Positions 11,561 through 23,680 of a stretch of DNA of 64,000 nt are shown here, piece by piece. Position numbers and translations under genes: made by a program. Position 1 is the stretch's first letter, and every line of letters begins with the position of its first letter. The notes beneath the pieces were generated by a model, which saw nothing but the letters and a program-made list of their open reading frames with translations, was not told the origin of the DNA and made no database searches. This DNA is from Homarus americanus (taxonomy: Eukaryota > Arthropoda > Malacostraca > Decapoda > Nephropidae), in NCBI RefSeq assembly GCF_018991925.1, contig NW_024735518.1, positions 186,001 through 250,000 on the forward strand, written 5' to 3'.

Positions 11561-11965
11561 AAACCACGCCTGCGCCGCGTTCACCGGTCTGGTCACCATT
11601 GCCGCCTGCAGCACCACCTTGTCCACATCATTTCCGAGCACGCTCTTTTCTCCCTAAGGTACTTACTGCTCCTGACCCTGCTCCTGATGAGGATCCTGGA
11701 TCCGGCGCCTCCGAGGACTTTGCACCTTCCGCGAGAGAAGCACCACATTCCTCGTCTGTTCCTCCCGCCGTTCAACCTTCACATATCTACAACTCTCCTT
11801 CTCCCTGTGCTTCTCCCATCGATTTTGTGTCACTCGACGGAGTCGTCAACTCGTAGCGGCCGAGTGGTTCACACCCCTGTCAGTTATGTCTCGCACGTGG
11901 GATACAACTCTGCCGACAACAAGTTTCCTGCAGCGCCCGGAGGAGAGTGGGAGTATTGTAGTGGA
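11561..11965 (+). pseudogene. Pro-rich Pol C-terminal tail, polypurine tract and first bases of the Gypsy 3' LTR
   Basis: After the GPY/F module the frame is Pro/Ser-rich, and in a neighbouring frame it ends in a STRSGRVVHTPVSY box. A basic 'T-R-S-G-R' box near the end is common in Gypsy polyproteins. GGAGGAGAGTGGGAG (about 11940-11954) is a good polypurine tract, the primer for plus-strand synthesis. It is followed by TGTAGTGG, expected at an LTR start. Only about 10-20 LTR bases precede the next element. Confidence 0.65.
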
Positions 11966-13195
11966 TACTCTCCTCTACAACAGCGGACTGGGAACTCTGT
12001 AGGAAGTACCTGGCTAAGTGGCGCGCCAAATCACAGCCGGCTGGTGCAGCACCCCTGGACGAGACAACCCTCCACCAACAGTTGGTCGAGGCGTTTCACC
12101 AAGCGGCAGAAGAAGCTATCCCAAAAACAAAACCCACATCAAGACAGTACAATGATTACTGGTACTACTGTCCCAGGGTGAAAGAACTCAACCACAGAGT
12201 GAACATGGCCCGAAGAAACTACAGGAGACATCCCACAGACACAAACAGACATATCCTGCAAGACATAGTCAAGGATACAAGGGAAGAGAAGGAAGAAATC
12301 AAAAGCGCAAGCTGGCCCAAGTGGTGCTCTGAACTGAACGAGCACACCTCCCTCGGCAAAATATGGGCCCAGATCCGAAGGGCTCCTGGGAAGGCAACAC
12401 CACCACCACCAATACATCCCAACCTAGAAGAGGAAGCCGAGAGACTTGCAAAACTGTTCTCCGACCGAGCAGCAACGAAAAACCTCCCGAGATATGCGGA
12501 GGAGACACAATGGCGTCTGCGACAGACCAGACTCCAGATGATCGAAGAGGCCTGCAACAGTGAAGATGACACCGACAGACCTTTCAACCAGCAAGAACTC
12601 CAGAAGTCGCTAAAACGAAGCAAGGACACAGCACCAGGAGCCGACAGGATAACCTACTCCATGCTTTCCCATGCCGGAGAAGCCGGGCACGAGGCATTGC
12701 TACAAGTCATCAACGCCTCGTGGATAGCGCAGAGACTTCCACCGGTTTGGAAGAAGGCAGATATACAGCCCATTCCGAAGCCCAGAGAACCAGACAAACC
12801 GAGGCCCATCTCCCTCCTCAGCTGCATAGCGAAGACGGGAGAAAGAATGGCTCTCAACAGACTCAAGTCGGGTGGTGTGAACACCCCACCACCCGGTGTC
12901 TCTATGACCACGTGAGGTCCTTCATAACAACACCCGAGGACGAGTTACTACACCACGTGAACACCACACCACCTGGTGTCTCAACAACCAGCCCAGGCCC
13001 GGGCCATCAACTGTAAACTATAATAATTTGTATGTTCAATTCATGCCCCTTCTTCTTTCAGTAATGAAAGCTTTTGCTAAACGACCCAACTACCCCATGT
13101 CTTTGTATGTAATAAGTCATTTTTGTCCCATGTATATTCTCAGCCTTCGGGCTGCAGAACATTTTCAATAAACCGTTAATTATTATTATTTATTT
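11966..13195 (+). pseudogene. Internally deleted Jockey-like LINE joined to the Gypsy 3' LTR
   Basis: The frame is open from the junction (ADWELCRKYLAKWRAKSQ near 11980) to 12915. It contains the endonuclease-RT linker (LVEAFHQAAEEAIPKT, YYCPRVKELNHRV, WPKWCSELN, LGKIWAQIRR) and the RT entry block SLKRSKDTAPGADRITYSML, then PPVWKKADIQPIPKP and RPISLLSCIAKTGERM. Directly after NRLK the RT is replaced by unrelated sequence with two GTGAACACC-type repeats. A 3' end with CAATAAACCGTTAATTATTATT (13168 onward) follows, so most of RT was deleted internally. The endonuclease domain is absent (5' truncation). It runs in the same direction as the Gypsy element, whose LTR it interrupts. Confidence 0.8.
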
Positions 13196-13199
13196 ATAT

Positions 13200-13204
<5 letters not shown>

Positions 13205-13248
<44 letters not shown>
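13205..13248. repeat. (CA)n microsatellite
   Basis: About 22 uninterrupted CA units lie next to the LINE 3' end. Confidence 0.97.
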
Positions 13249-13249
<1 letters not shown>

Positions 13250-13299
13250 CTGACCCGCATGCTGCAGCTCAAATCTGTAGCCTTTTACCCCCAACTGCA

Positions 13300-13705
13300 C
13301 CACTCACAATTTGTATTGCTCACAACCTGCATCGTTCACAACTTGCACCGTCCACAGCCTGCACTGTCCACAGCTTGCACATTTCTCATCCTGCATCACT
13401 CATAACCTGCACGACTCCCAACCTGGACTGCTCATCACTTAAAACAAACACGACACTCAGCCAGCATCAGAAGCAAATTGTGCCGATCACAACCTCGTGG
13501 CTCATCACCGTCACCGCTCATAACTTGTATGCACAACCTGTGCCGTTCACAACCTACACCGCACACAAATTGTATCACTCGCAACCTGCACCGCTCATAA
13601 CCTGTATTGCTTACAACCTGCATCGCTCATAACCTGTACTGCTTACAACCTGCACCACTCATAACCTGTACCACTCGTAACCTGTACCGCGCACAACCTG
13701 CACGC
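13300..13705. repeat. Degenerate 16-bp minisatellite
   Basis: About 25 units of a 16-bp pattern such as CTCACAACCTGCACCG repeat with many substitutions. Variants include CTCATAACCTGTACC and TCCACAGCCTGCACTG, and some units are 15 or 21 bp. Open frames across it are repeat artefacts. Confidence 0.85.
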
Positions 13706-13763
13706 TGGTGCCGGTAACAACATAAGAAACTTTAGCAGAACCAATAAATATATCCAAGAATGC

Positions 13764-13788
13764 TATATATATATATATATATATATAT
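13764..13788. repeat. (TA)n microsatellite
   Basis: A short TA tract borders the first palindromic tRNA-like element on its left. Confidence 0.95.
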
Positions 13789-13789
13789 T

Positions 13790-14250
13790 TCATAAGCCCA
13801 ATAAAGCACGCGCACTTCTACATACAATCAACACCTCAACCCTCCAGGATTCGAACCCACTTCCCACGATCCCATGACTGTGACCGGGGAACGCTATCCG
13901 CTGGACCACCAGGATACTAAAAGCAGTCCTAGACTACGTTATACTTCACACAAAGCCTGTTCAACGAGCTTAAGGCGCCGTGAACCTCTAATGGGGACTA
14001 ACCGTATATGGATCCTCGTCTTTCGAAGCCGGATTTGGTAAAACGTTACTCTGACCACCTACGTGATAAGGGTAGTCCCCATTAGAGGTTCACGGCGCCT
14101 TAAGCTCGTTGAACAGGCTTTGTGTGAAGTATAACAAAGTCTAGGACTGCTTTTAGTATCCTGGTGGTCCAGCGGATAGCGTTCCCCGGTCACAGTCATG
14201 GGCTCGTGGGACGTGGGTTCGAATCCTGGAGGGTTGAGGTGTTGATTGTA

Positions 14251-14262
<12 letters not shown>
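13790..14262. mobile_element. Palindromic tRNA-like element, copy 1 (two 182-bp inverted arms)
   Basis: The left arm 13819-14000 and right arm 14073-14254 are the same length and about 97% identical as inverted repeats, with a 72-bp loop. Each arm carries a tRNA-like pol III promoter pair. On the + strand of the right arm the A box is TGGTCCAGCGG (about 14163-14173, matching TRGYNNANNNG) and the B box is GGTTCGAATCC (about 14217-14227, matching GGTTCGANTCC). The left arm carries the same on the minus strand. The arms also contain GGTTCACGGCGCCTTAAG and GAACAGGCTTTGTG. Both outer sides are TA tracts. It resembles a tRNA-derived SINE arranged head to head with itself. It is not a tRNA gene, because the T stem is poorly paired. 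The element class is inference; the inverted repeat is directly visible. Confidence 0.8.

Positions 14263-14286
<24 letters not shown>
14263..14286. repeat. (TA)n microsatellite
   Basis: A TA tract separates the two palindromic tRNA-like elements. Confidence 0.95.
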
Positions 14287-14288
<2 letters not shown>

Positions 14289-14595
14289 CAGTCCATATAG
14301 CGCGCAAACTTCCATATACAAACAATACCTCACTAGTTGGCAATCAAACCCTGGACCTCTGCCTGTGATATGGATCGCTATCTCCGCGCCACAAGGACAA
14401 CAAATGCAATCCTAGGCAATCCCCAGTGGAGGGTCACGGCGCTGAAGGTAGCACGCTGAACAGGCTTTATGAGGGATATAACAAAGCATACGATTACTTT
14501 CGTTGTCTTTGTGGCGCGGTGGTAGCGATTCCTGTTCACACGCAGAGGACCAGGGTTCAATTCCCGACAAGTGAGGTATAGTATATATTGTACAA
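14287..14595. mobile_element. Palindromic tRNA-like element, copy 2 (diverged)
   Basis: This is a second, older member of the same structure. Left arm 14325-14405 pairs as an inverted repeat with right arm 14497-14579 at roughly three bases in four. The right arm has a tRNA-like segment (GTGGCGCGGTGGTAGCG) and a B box GGTTCAATTCC. The centre keeps the shared words CACGGCGC, CTGAACAGGCTTTATG and ATATAACAAAG, which match GAACAGGCTTTGTG and ATAACAAAG of copy 1. The outer left sequence GCGCGCAAACTTCCATATACA also aligns with copy 1 at 13808-13825. Its left edge touches a TA tract. Confidence 0.7.
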
Positions 14596-16170
14596 TCATT
14601 AATAACTTTTATAAAAATATAGTCAATGATTCATGGTAGGTGATGGAGTGGACAATAGTTGTTGTGGTGTGTAACTGACACGGTGAATATATGAATTATA
14701 TATTTACTGTACATCAGTGTCGCTGAATTTGTTTAGTAAAGTTGGCAGACACACTGACAGCACTGATAACCAACTCACTCGTTAAATATATACGACAGAA
14801 AGTGTTGAACGAGGATTTTGTAATCTATGTAATTTCAATTATTGACGTAAACAATCTATAAATATTTTATATATTAGTTATTTTATTTGTCATTTGAGAC
14901 ATTTTATAGGACTTTTATTTTCCATCAGTTTTTAAGATGGAAACTTTAAGGTTACAACTATATGAAAAATTCCCGTAAACAACTTGAATTTTGCTCAGTC
15001 TATTCCATACAACATGATTCTTTTAATACATTATTATCTAAAGTCGAGTTTTTGCTCCCAGTATTGGAGGTTGAGGCCTCATAAGGGTAATGGTTCGGTT
15101 TACTTGACAGATTTTAATGTTAATAAGATATCAACATTTTAATTGACTGCAACAAATTCAAAGAATTCGTGAGGTCCCGTAACCTCTCATTCTTAGACAA
15201 GAGGACAAAATCAACAGGCGTACGGATGTCTCTCTCTGCTAAAGACACTGACAAGCAGTCTGAATACCCAGTCACTAGACTGAATGCATGACAGACTACC
15301 TGCCAGGGAAAACGGATTGATAAACTAGCTTCCTTGTAAGTTGTTTGCCTGCATGGCAGACTGTCTACAAAACAACTTGTCATAATGTATTGCAGACTAT
15401 TCGTCAAACTTATATATTGTATGCAGGGCTGACAACCTGCCTGTCAAACTCTGCTTTCCAAATTTGCTACCTGGAAGACAACCAGCTGTGCCGGATTACC
15501 AGCTGCCAGACAAGCAGGTAATCTGAGAGTTGATCCGACTACTATGGCCTGTTAGGCAGCCTACCGGTGTCTATGGGGTAATTTCTCCATGTACCAGCTC
15601 GGTGTACAAAGGCTTTACACTAAAAGAAAATGTTGCACTAGAAGCAGTTTTTGAACACACACAGAGATGGCTCATCAACACCAAGGTTGTGAGTTACCAA
15701 AGTCTTCCTCGAGTGTTGTGGTCAGGTTTATCGTCACAGACAATATCTAAAAGCAGTTTGTAAACGATTCAACGTCGTCATCTAAGGATACACAAATACC
15801 ACTTTTTTTTTTTTGCAGTTTATCAAAATGTAATGTATGATGAATGTGGATATTTTCAACGATCATTTATAAAGTTTTCAATATTTTTAACGACAATTTC
15901 AGGACATTTTAGGATTAATTCTTATTTTTTTTTAGGATTTGTAGGTAACGCTTATGTTCTAGATTCTCACACAATTAAGTTACATGTTATTGTGGTTTCT
16001 CTGCTAACCCTTTGAACTTTCATTTTCTAATAAAGATCTACCGTGAGCATGAGTTCTGTCACCTCCTGAAAGCTTTAGGTAGTAAAATATTTCATGCAAA
16101 TTCTGTGCAAACGTTGCCTTTATCTGGGTGTAAATATTCTAATCGAAATATCTTTGTCAACAATAGGATG
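14596..16170. other. AT-rich DNA without recognisable genes
   Basis: No open frame with splice context or family resemblance is seen. A run of T at 15803-15812 followed by GCAG is the only acceptor-like signal, and no open frame follows it. Confidence 0.5.
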
Positions 16171-16262
16171 TTTTTTACAGGATTAGCCCACCAGGGTACA
16201 GGTCAATGGCCCACATCAAAGCCAGGAGGCGAAAGTATAATAATAATATAATAATATAATGT

Positions 16263-16320
<58 letters not shown>

Positions 16321-16540
16321 AAAGGACCTTAAATAAATACAGAAATTTAAAAAATAATTCAATACTGAGAAACGACAAATGTATGTTATGTTGTCAGAGT
16401 AAGAGAAACAATTGAAACCCTGCAATTGTGTGTAAATGAGAGAGAAAGTCAGAGCAGCAAACTGGGACTTGGTTACAGTTTTTGTGGTGCCATATGTTAG
16501 TACCTCCCTGTTTGATAGCTGCATCCTACCTACTACCTGT
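16171..16540 (-). mobile_element. Short LINE-A-derived element (head + triplet core + tail), copy with internal loss
   Basis: On the minus strand this has the head of LINE-A: GGTAGTAGGTAGG, CAGCTATCAAACAGGGAGGTA, then CCAAGTCCCAGTTTGCTG, CATTTACACACAATTGCAGG and ACAACATAACATACATTTGTCG. A (ATC)n core follows (56 bp at 16265-16320), and then the tail (CGCCTCCTGGCTTTGATGTG, CCTGTACCCTGGTGGGCTAA). About 60 bp of the head between the accession words CTACCAAACAGG and CATATGGC are missing compared with 27221-27480. It contains no coding sequence and would need LINE proteins from elsewhere to move. Confidence 0.75.
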
Positions 16541-16624
16541 GAAGTTCATTTAAAAACGAATACACTAGAAGAACCTGACCAGATGGGTAACATGCTTCCG
16601 AAAACACACACAAGAAACGTAGCA

Positions 16625-16690
16625 GTAGGAGATAATAGGAGATAATAGGAGATAATAGGAGATAATAGGAGATAATAGGAGATAATAGGA
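16625..16690. repeat. 10-bp tandem repeat (GAGATAATAG)n
   Basis: About six and a half near-perfect units lie shortly after the short LINE-A-derived element. Confidence 0.92.
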
Positions 16691-17927
16691 TATAATAATC
16701 ATTCACTATAGTATAGGCAACATTATTTATTCTAAGAACTAAAAAAATGAAATAATTATAATTTTAGCCTGTTAGTTTTAACTCAAAACCAAATACCCCA
16801 TAAAAATATTACCCTGTGACTAGCTAATAGGAACGAATAATCTTTGTAATTATATAAAAACAAAATCATGGGTAGAATTTTTTTTTGAGTATTTCCTATA
16901 CGAATAATTAAATACAACCACAAACAACTCTCTTGTACCTTGTTAATTTATTTAACACGAGGACATTCTGTTACCATAAATTACCAGCAAATATTCTCAG
17001 GATATAAGCTGTATATAAAGTACACAAAGCGCTGTTTATCAAACAGATATTGCCAGTATGAAGCGAATTTACACACTAGTCTATGTACAATTTTCGATTC
17101 AGGCCAAAAGCTCAAATATAAATAGAATATAGAATAATATAGAGTGTATATATTATTATTTATAACATACTATATATAGTGATAGCTTGTTTGATTAATA
17201 TTGTTGGCTTCTGGCAACATTCACTTCATTCCGCTTGGTTCAGTTGCTGGCCACTGAGGAAGAGTTGTTATGGTCGCACACATCGGCTCACAACGTGAAT
17301 AAAAGTATTTTCTGATTTTTTCTCATAAAGTTTCGTACAACTCCAGCAGTTTATTCAACCCATCACTGACTTAGTACACATAAAATGTCGCCCTAAACCA
17401 TTTGTACACTTAAGCATGAAAGTTGGATAAATTGTACACACACATGGAATTACATACACCCACACACACATTAATTACTACGTTTCACTACTTAACATTA
17501 ATGTAAGTAACAGGATAAGTTGACAGTAAACTTCTCTGCACTTATCTGGCGTCGACAAACAGCTTGTCAACTTTTGGCTCGATTGACCTCATTATTTTCG
17601 TTAACTTTATCTAGACTACCGCATAGACCTCATATCCACCTGTAATATATATATATATATACATAGTCGTTTGAAACACATGAACTCTGATATTTCATGA
17701 ATGGAATTCTATTTTCAAAGCCTGAACTTACATTCGAGGAGAATATTTCATGGGTAAAAATTTGAGGTATACTGTACAGTATTGTACACCCAAAAAATCC
17801 CGCTGTTAGTCTGATCCCTTTAAAACTTTCAGCTCGTCCAGTACCCGAGAGAAATCCTATTGCCAGGCAAACAGGGCAATTGTTCTTATTGTATTGATAT
17901 ACAGTATATTCCCTTCCAGTAGAGTGT

Positions 17928-17931
<4 letters not shown>
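16691..17931. other. AT-rich DNA without recognisable genes
   Basis: No supported gene is seen. The passage 17215-17330 (CACTGAGGAAGAG then CACAACGTGAATAAAAG) faintly resembles the Penelope-like ends in this window but is too weak to annotate as one. A 20-bp TA tract lies at 17644-17661. Confidence 0.45.

Positions 17932-18014
<83 letters not shown>
17932..18014. repeat. (TA)n microsatellite
   Basis: About 41 TA units in AT-rich DNA without adjacent recognised elements. Confidence 0.97.
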
Positions 18015-18018
<4 letters not shown>

Positions 18019-19450
18019 CGATAAGGAGAGGGTTTTCATTGATGTCTTTTGAAGATTTAATTTAAAATTAAATTGTTATTAGCCGACATTTTTTCTTAAG
18101 AAGAAAAATGCACACAAAAGTATTGAAGTAGGCTAAGGAGTTAGATGCCTGTAATGAGGAATTTTAGAAACTCTAGCATTACGGTAAATATTAAGTCATC
18201 GATACTGAAATACTGAAAATATAACTTACATTATTATGTCAAACATTTCAGAAAAATAATATCATGATTGGATTAAGGAATGTATATTCATGGACAAAAC
18301 ACCTCTGGGTTTTATACAGGGTGCAGACAACATACAGGACATAATTCACAAAGCTTCGAGGTTGTATATTAAATTCCAAGTAAGGAATAATGTTAATACG
18401 AATTCAGTGACGCAGGTTTGAAATACATAATACATATTAAAACAGTATGTACAGTACTGAGGTAAATAATAGACAAACCAACATTACAGTTAATCTTATA
18501 TAATTAAGTTTTAAATTAGTAGGCAATATATGTAAGTCAGCCTTATAGTGCTGCGAGAGGGCAGATGCGTCACATTCTAGTAGTTTTGCCTTTATAAACA
18601 AAACTGTATTTTCTTAGTTCTCCACACATGCTAGATGGGACGAACTTGTAACACGTGACCTCAAAGTTCCCAGTGCAAATTAAATGTCCATAAGAGATTA
18701 ATATATGTCCTGGCTGAGTCAATGGTAGAGTCGCCTGTTTGGCCAAGCTTGAATAGCCACACACAGTAGGATGGGGGGAGTAGGTGAAGTGGGAATTCAT
18801 GCACTAGGCAGATATTGATTTGTTTTCTCAGTCAATGTTCACAAGTGATGACACAAGCCCCACCTTACACCTGGTCTTCTTTTGAACCAGCTTTCTGTTA
18901 ATTTAGTCTAGTTATGTTCAGGAAAGATACCCTCATCGTGGGTATGGAGACACTTATTAAAGACAAAACCCCTCCAAAAAACAGGAAAATGGTCCGATTT
19001 TTTTTTCTTCAGATGAGCTCAGCTTTCTCCTGCACAGTGTGAACCTGTCTCACATTCCTTAAACATACACATGCTCCAAGAACTGGGTTACATTATGAGT
19101 ATAGTTTTGCAAACTTTCAAATAGCCAAACACTCAGTGTGTGTCTGCAATATTTTCAACTCTCTTTCATATTTAGTAATTCTCTGTTCGCCCTCGACTCT
19201 GCCATCCAAACATCTTGTGACATGCTGATACACGTTTATCAATGGTAAACACTCCACGTTCCTCATGTTTTTCTTAAATCATCTAGCAAAACTTGGAGCA
19301 ACACGAGCTCCAGCGATAACTGAAAGTCAATAGTTACATCACAAAGCCATGTCATCGTGTTGTTACCACAATTCATTATGGGGATAATCCGTGGCCCCTC
19401 TGACGAAGGTGAGTGTTAAGTGTTCTGTGATCGTAAACAAGGAATTGATA
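18015..19450. other. AT-rich DNA without recognisable genes
   Basis: No coding region, tandem repeat of note or recognised element is seen in this stretch. Confidence 0.5.
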
Positions 19451-19507
19451 ACCTAAGACGATGACGACGACGATTGATGATGATGATTGATGATTGATGA
19501 TGATGAC

Positions 19508-19541
<34 letters not shown>

Positions 19542-19660
19542 CAAGTGTGTGTAAATGATGCCACATGGCAGCAGGGTCTACCGTTAAACAACACCTTATA
19601 CTTCCAATATCTTCTCAGGCGGGACTACCTCCCTGTTTGACAGCTGCCTACTTCCTTTAT
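19451..19660 (-). mobile_element. Short LINE-A-derived element, head half with (ATC)n core
   Basis: On the minus strand this begins near AGGCAGCTGTCAAACAGGGA and continues with CGCCTGAGAAGATATTGGAAG, GTGTTGTTTAACGGTAGACC and CTGCTGCCATGTGGCATC. The CATTTACACACA word leads into a (ATC)n core with interruptions (19458-19540). The 3' tail seen in other copies is absent. A poly-A/TA tract abuts the 5' side (19663 onward), so another insertion or expansion has cut it. Confidence 0.65.
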
Positions 19661-19662
19661 CT

Positions 19663-19907
<245 letters not shown>

Positions 19908-19959
<52 letters not shown>
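19908..19959. repeat. (TA)n microsatellite
   Basis: About 25 TA units directly follow the Penelope-like end. Confidence 0.97.
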
Positions 19960-19965
<6 letters not shown>

Positions 19966-22887
19966 TTTTTTTTCTGCATAGTTTAAACTTTTGGTTTACG
20001 TAAGAGTCAATTTAGAATATATTGGAGCATCCTGGAGGGTCCGGCGTAACGTCACAACTCGCTGACAGCACTTAGCTGTAAACAACACACTCTGGGTCGT
20101 CCCCAACTAACTCCTCACTTCTGTAATGGTCGTTGAGAGATTGTCTTATTGCCTCACACCTGCACACAGAAGTTGAGCTTGTATACACTACACAATTTTC
20201 TTATAATTATCTGCACAATAACATGATAGTATTTCTCTATAGTGTGTGTGTGTGTGTGTGTGTGTGATATAAACAAAATATTTTAATCACAACAGAGTAC
20301 AGATGAATTAATTTAGATTACTAATCAACAAAGGAAACTGTGCCCGGGTGGGTTATTCCCCGTTAAAAACACACACACACTGTTGGCAGACATGAATAGA
20401 TTAGAACCATGATCACTTGGGTATTTGGACAGGAATGCCATACAGTGTCAGTGGATTAGTAGAGTCATTTATGGAAGCCTCTCAGTGGAGTCAAAACATT
20501 GCTTCTGAACCATGAATGTGTATGGATTTCTTACAAGTAAATATGGAACTACTCAGCATATAATTTACATACGTTTCTGAAAAAATCTTAAATCAGAGAT
20601 AAAAATATGCTCGGTGTCGGGAGAGTGATGCGGGACACGAAGAAGAACGAGTGTTGTGGAGAAAGTAATAGAGGGGAACGTGTTATTAAGAGTAGGGAGG
20701 TGAATGAACGAGGCTGGACTGAAGTAGCCTGAAGTCTTGCCCCAGCCTAGGGAATTGTACCATAGATTATATTTTGAAAGATGAGGAATCAAAAAAAAAA
20801 ATCACACCACCTATTAGAAGTATTTTAGATAAGTTACCAAAAAACATTAACTTCAGGCAGACAGACAGATAAACTCAATGGAAAACATACAAATAGACGT
20901 GATGGCTATATACCTTTTTTTTCTTTGGTCTGGGATAAATAAAACACATGTACGTTTGCATTGCATTTTTTTCATTTATATATATTATGTTACACGATTT
21001 TTTTTTTTTTTATTCCAATAATACCGTCTGAGCCTTAAGTGAAGCAATGACATACAAGTATTGAGTCTTCTGGGAAAAATTATTCAGAGAAATTCTTTCC
21101 AAAGTTGAAGATGATATTCTGAATACACCCGGACGAAATAGATGGTTTAAATGCTCGAATATCATGTAAAATTATATGTAGGTCTGGTCCTGCGTTCCGG
21201 TATATTTCAAATTCAACGGCGGGAGCTACAAGAGGCAACTCGTTAGTATGAAAGGGACGGTGTAAGTGTGATCACGGTGCCTGGCTGAGACCTCGCCCGT
21301 GTCACATGAATACATAAGACTACAACAACAAAAATAAAACAAAAAACACTCAAGACTGTAGCAAAGGTGAGGAAAACGAGCAGTGAGAGACAAAGCTGGT
21401 AAGGCGTCACCAGACATGAGAAAAAGCTAAAATTATGGCTGATGAAATACTGTTTATATGCTTCTCCGTATGCTACTGGCTATAGCTGACAAAATCCCTA
21501 TTAAAAGTGACCGAGGGAATACTATTTATTAAGCCTTTATGATAAAAATATAGTATTTTTGTTTTTGTTTTTTGATGCTTTATTGTTTTGTTCATTAAGT
21601 AGTTATATATTCCTTGTCCAAGAGAAAAATCTTACTTTTGTTTCATTATGTGTTATTCTTTTTTTATTGTTTACCTATAGTTCGTTGTTTATTTTACTAT
21701 GTTCTCTCTCACTTCGGGTCATGCTTCATTTTTCCTCTCTTGTCAAGTTCCATTTATTGTTTTAATTTATCATTCATCCATCAGTGTACTATGATTACTA
21801 CTAACAAGTAAGTTTCGGAGACTATATTTGTTATCGAATACTTTCATTACTACAAAGAGGCAAAGTGAAATCAAGGTTGGTTACTTATTCGATCTGTTCA
21901 ACAAGAATTAATGTTTGTGGTGTTGTGCTGGAAGTGACCCCTGTGTGTGACAGTGGTCATCACCTTGAAGGTTTACAGCTAAAACAAATTGCTCAGTACA
22001 CATTTCATCCATTAGTACGGAGAAAGTGGACGAAACATGGCGGTGTCACCTACAGCTGTTCTCTAAGGTTTATGTTTGAAAAATAAAACACAACTTTTTT
22101 GTACTTCCATCTGTTAAAGGCGTATAAAGATTTTGCTAGTTAATATCCTCTCACTGTCTCTTATAATGTTCAGTCGTTCATTTTGTTGACAGTTTCTTTA
22201 AAATAAGTCAATGATACACTGAACTAGTCTCCCTGAAGGCAGCATTTCGCATTCAAACACACTAACCCTCTGGTATATAGACTACACTATGGTAATTCAT
22301 TATGACACCATGGGGGGAGTCCTGGGCGTCATAGAGACAACAACAAACATATGATGAGGATATAACTCACTCATGTAGGTAGTTAGAGACCAAAAATTGC
22401 TAATCAGTGAGACTATCAAAGGCGAACAATGGATTGCCTCACACAATCAGTAATAAAGACATATACACTATAAACGAGTACACTTTCATATCCAGTATTT
22501 ACTCTTTGATTGTGTCAGTAATGGTGATGAAAGTGATTAGGGGAATGGTTCTACTAATAGTATTAAAAAATATTATGACTGTTTATATCTACTGCTGCAA
22601 TCACTGTCTTAGATACTGACTTCAGTGGCATCAATCCTGTACTGAACTTCTACCTAGCTGAATGGTTCCTATTATTATTATTTAACCAACAAATTAAACT
22701 GCACGTCTTTGGAGGTGTGAACACTCTCCTTCTCTATCATGATGAACTCTGCCTCAAGCGTCAGTGTCACTCAGTATTGCCGATTAACTATAACGTCTCT
22801 GTGCTTCTCTCCTTTAAGGGGGAACTTCTGACTGGCCATAAACGATCAAAAACATTATCATAATACCTATACATGGATAACATCACA
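19960..22887. other. AT-rich DNA without recognisable genes
   Basis: No gene is supported. It contains a short (GT)n (20243-20266) and a 35-bp match to the LINE-A tail at 20338-20372 (TGTGCCCGGGTGGGTTATTC then CCGTTAAAAA). Poly-T lies at 21000-21012. The G+C-richer passage 20030-20175 shows no coding pattern. Confidence 0.45.
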
Positions 22888-22990
22888 CCTAACCTAACCT
22901 AACCTAACCTAACCTAACCTACTTCAAGTATAATTTGGCTATCATGTGATGGTAAACGACTGTGTGTTAGCCCCTGTCATATAAATGTGG
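22888..22990 (+). repeat. (AACCT)n-headed dispersed repeat, copy 2
   Basis: Six AACCT units (arthropod telomere type) are followed by ACTTCAAGTATAATTT and GATGGTAAACGACT. The same order of words is seen at 890-1040 and 50795-50975. The tandem units therefore form one end of an interspersed repeat. Confidence 0.55.
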
Positions 22991-23496
22991 GTTACGTACA
23001 TTAGGTTTATATAAATACATCACCTACGGTAACTTTCCTATAAGCAGTGAGTAGTCATCAACTGGACATGTGACAGTGTACTCCCACTGTTCCCTCACAC
23101 CTTGACCTCAGAGTCATCAATTAAGTAGCCGGCTATCGCCAGTTCTACTCCCGTCACTGAGCCACTGAGATGTGCGCTCTAAGAAGCTCGATATACCTAA
23201 GCTTCGTCCAATATTAACGCTCACAACTCATAGCGTTAATTACGGTGATATTCCAGTTATTGTGAATAGTTTATTTTCTTAGTAAATGGACCATTTGGGT
23301 TTGATAACTTAACCCATAAACATTTATGAAAGTTGCTTCCAGTTCACCTCTAATTCGTGCTACCACAGGTAGCCGGAAAATGCAATACAACATCTTAAAT
23401 TTAACAGGAAATTTTGGTGTATACAAATTAATTTTCATTAGTTATAGAATATAGAAATTATCTCATAAGCAGATGGGATGGTGTATATTACTGCGC

Positions 23497-23500
<4 letters not shown>
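22991..23500. other. Unassigned sequence
   Basis: No coding region or recognised element is seen. Confidence 0.45.
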
Positions 23501-23588
<88 letters not shown>

Positions 23589-23614
23589 ATGATAATAATA
23601 ATAATACTCATAAC

Positions 23615-23680
<66 letters not shown>
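23501..23680. repeat. Compound microsatellite (GT)n(TAA)n
   Basis: About 41 GT units (to 23584) are followed by interrupted then perfect TAA units. The TAA part is the 3' tail of the minus-strand LINE that follows. Confidence 0.95.

Noticed and set aside
14156..14237. Functional tRNA gene
   Set aside because: A and B boxes are good, but the T stem pairs by only two or three bases and the acceptor stem does not close. It is better explained as a tRNA-derived element head.
22888..22921. Telomere or chromosome end
   Set aside because: Only six AACCT units occur, embedded in ordinary sequence, and similar short runs head a dispersed repeat at two other places.
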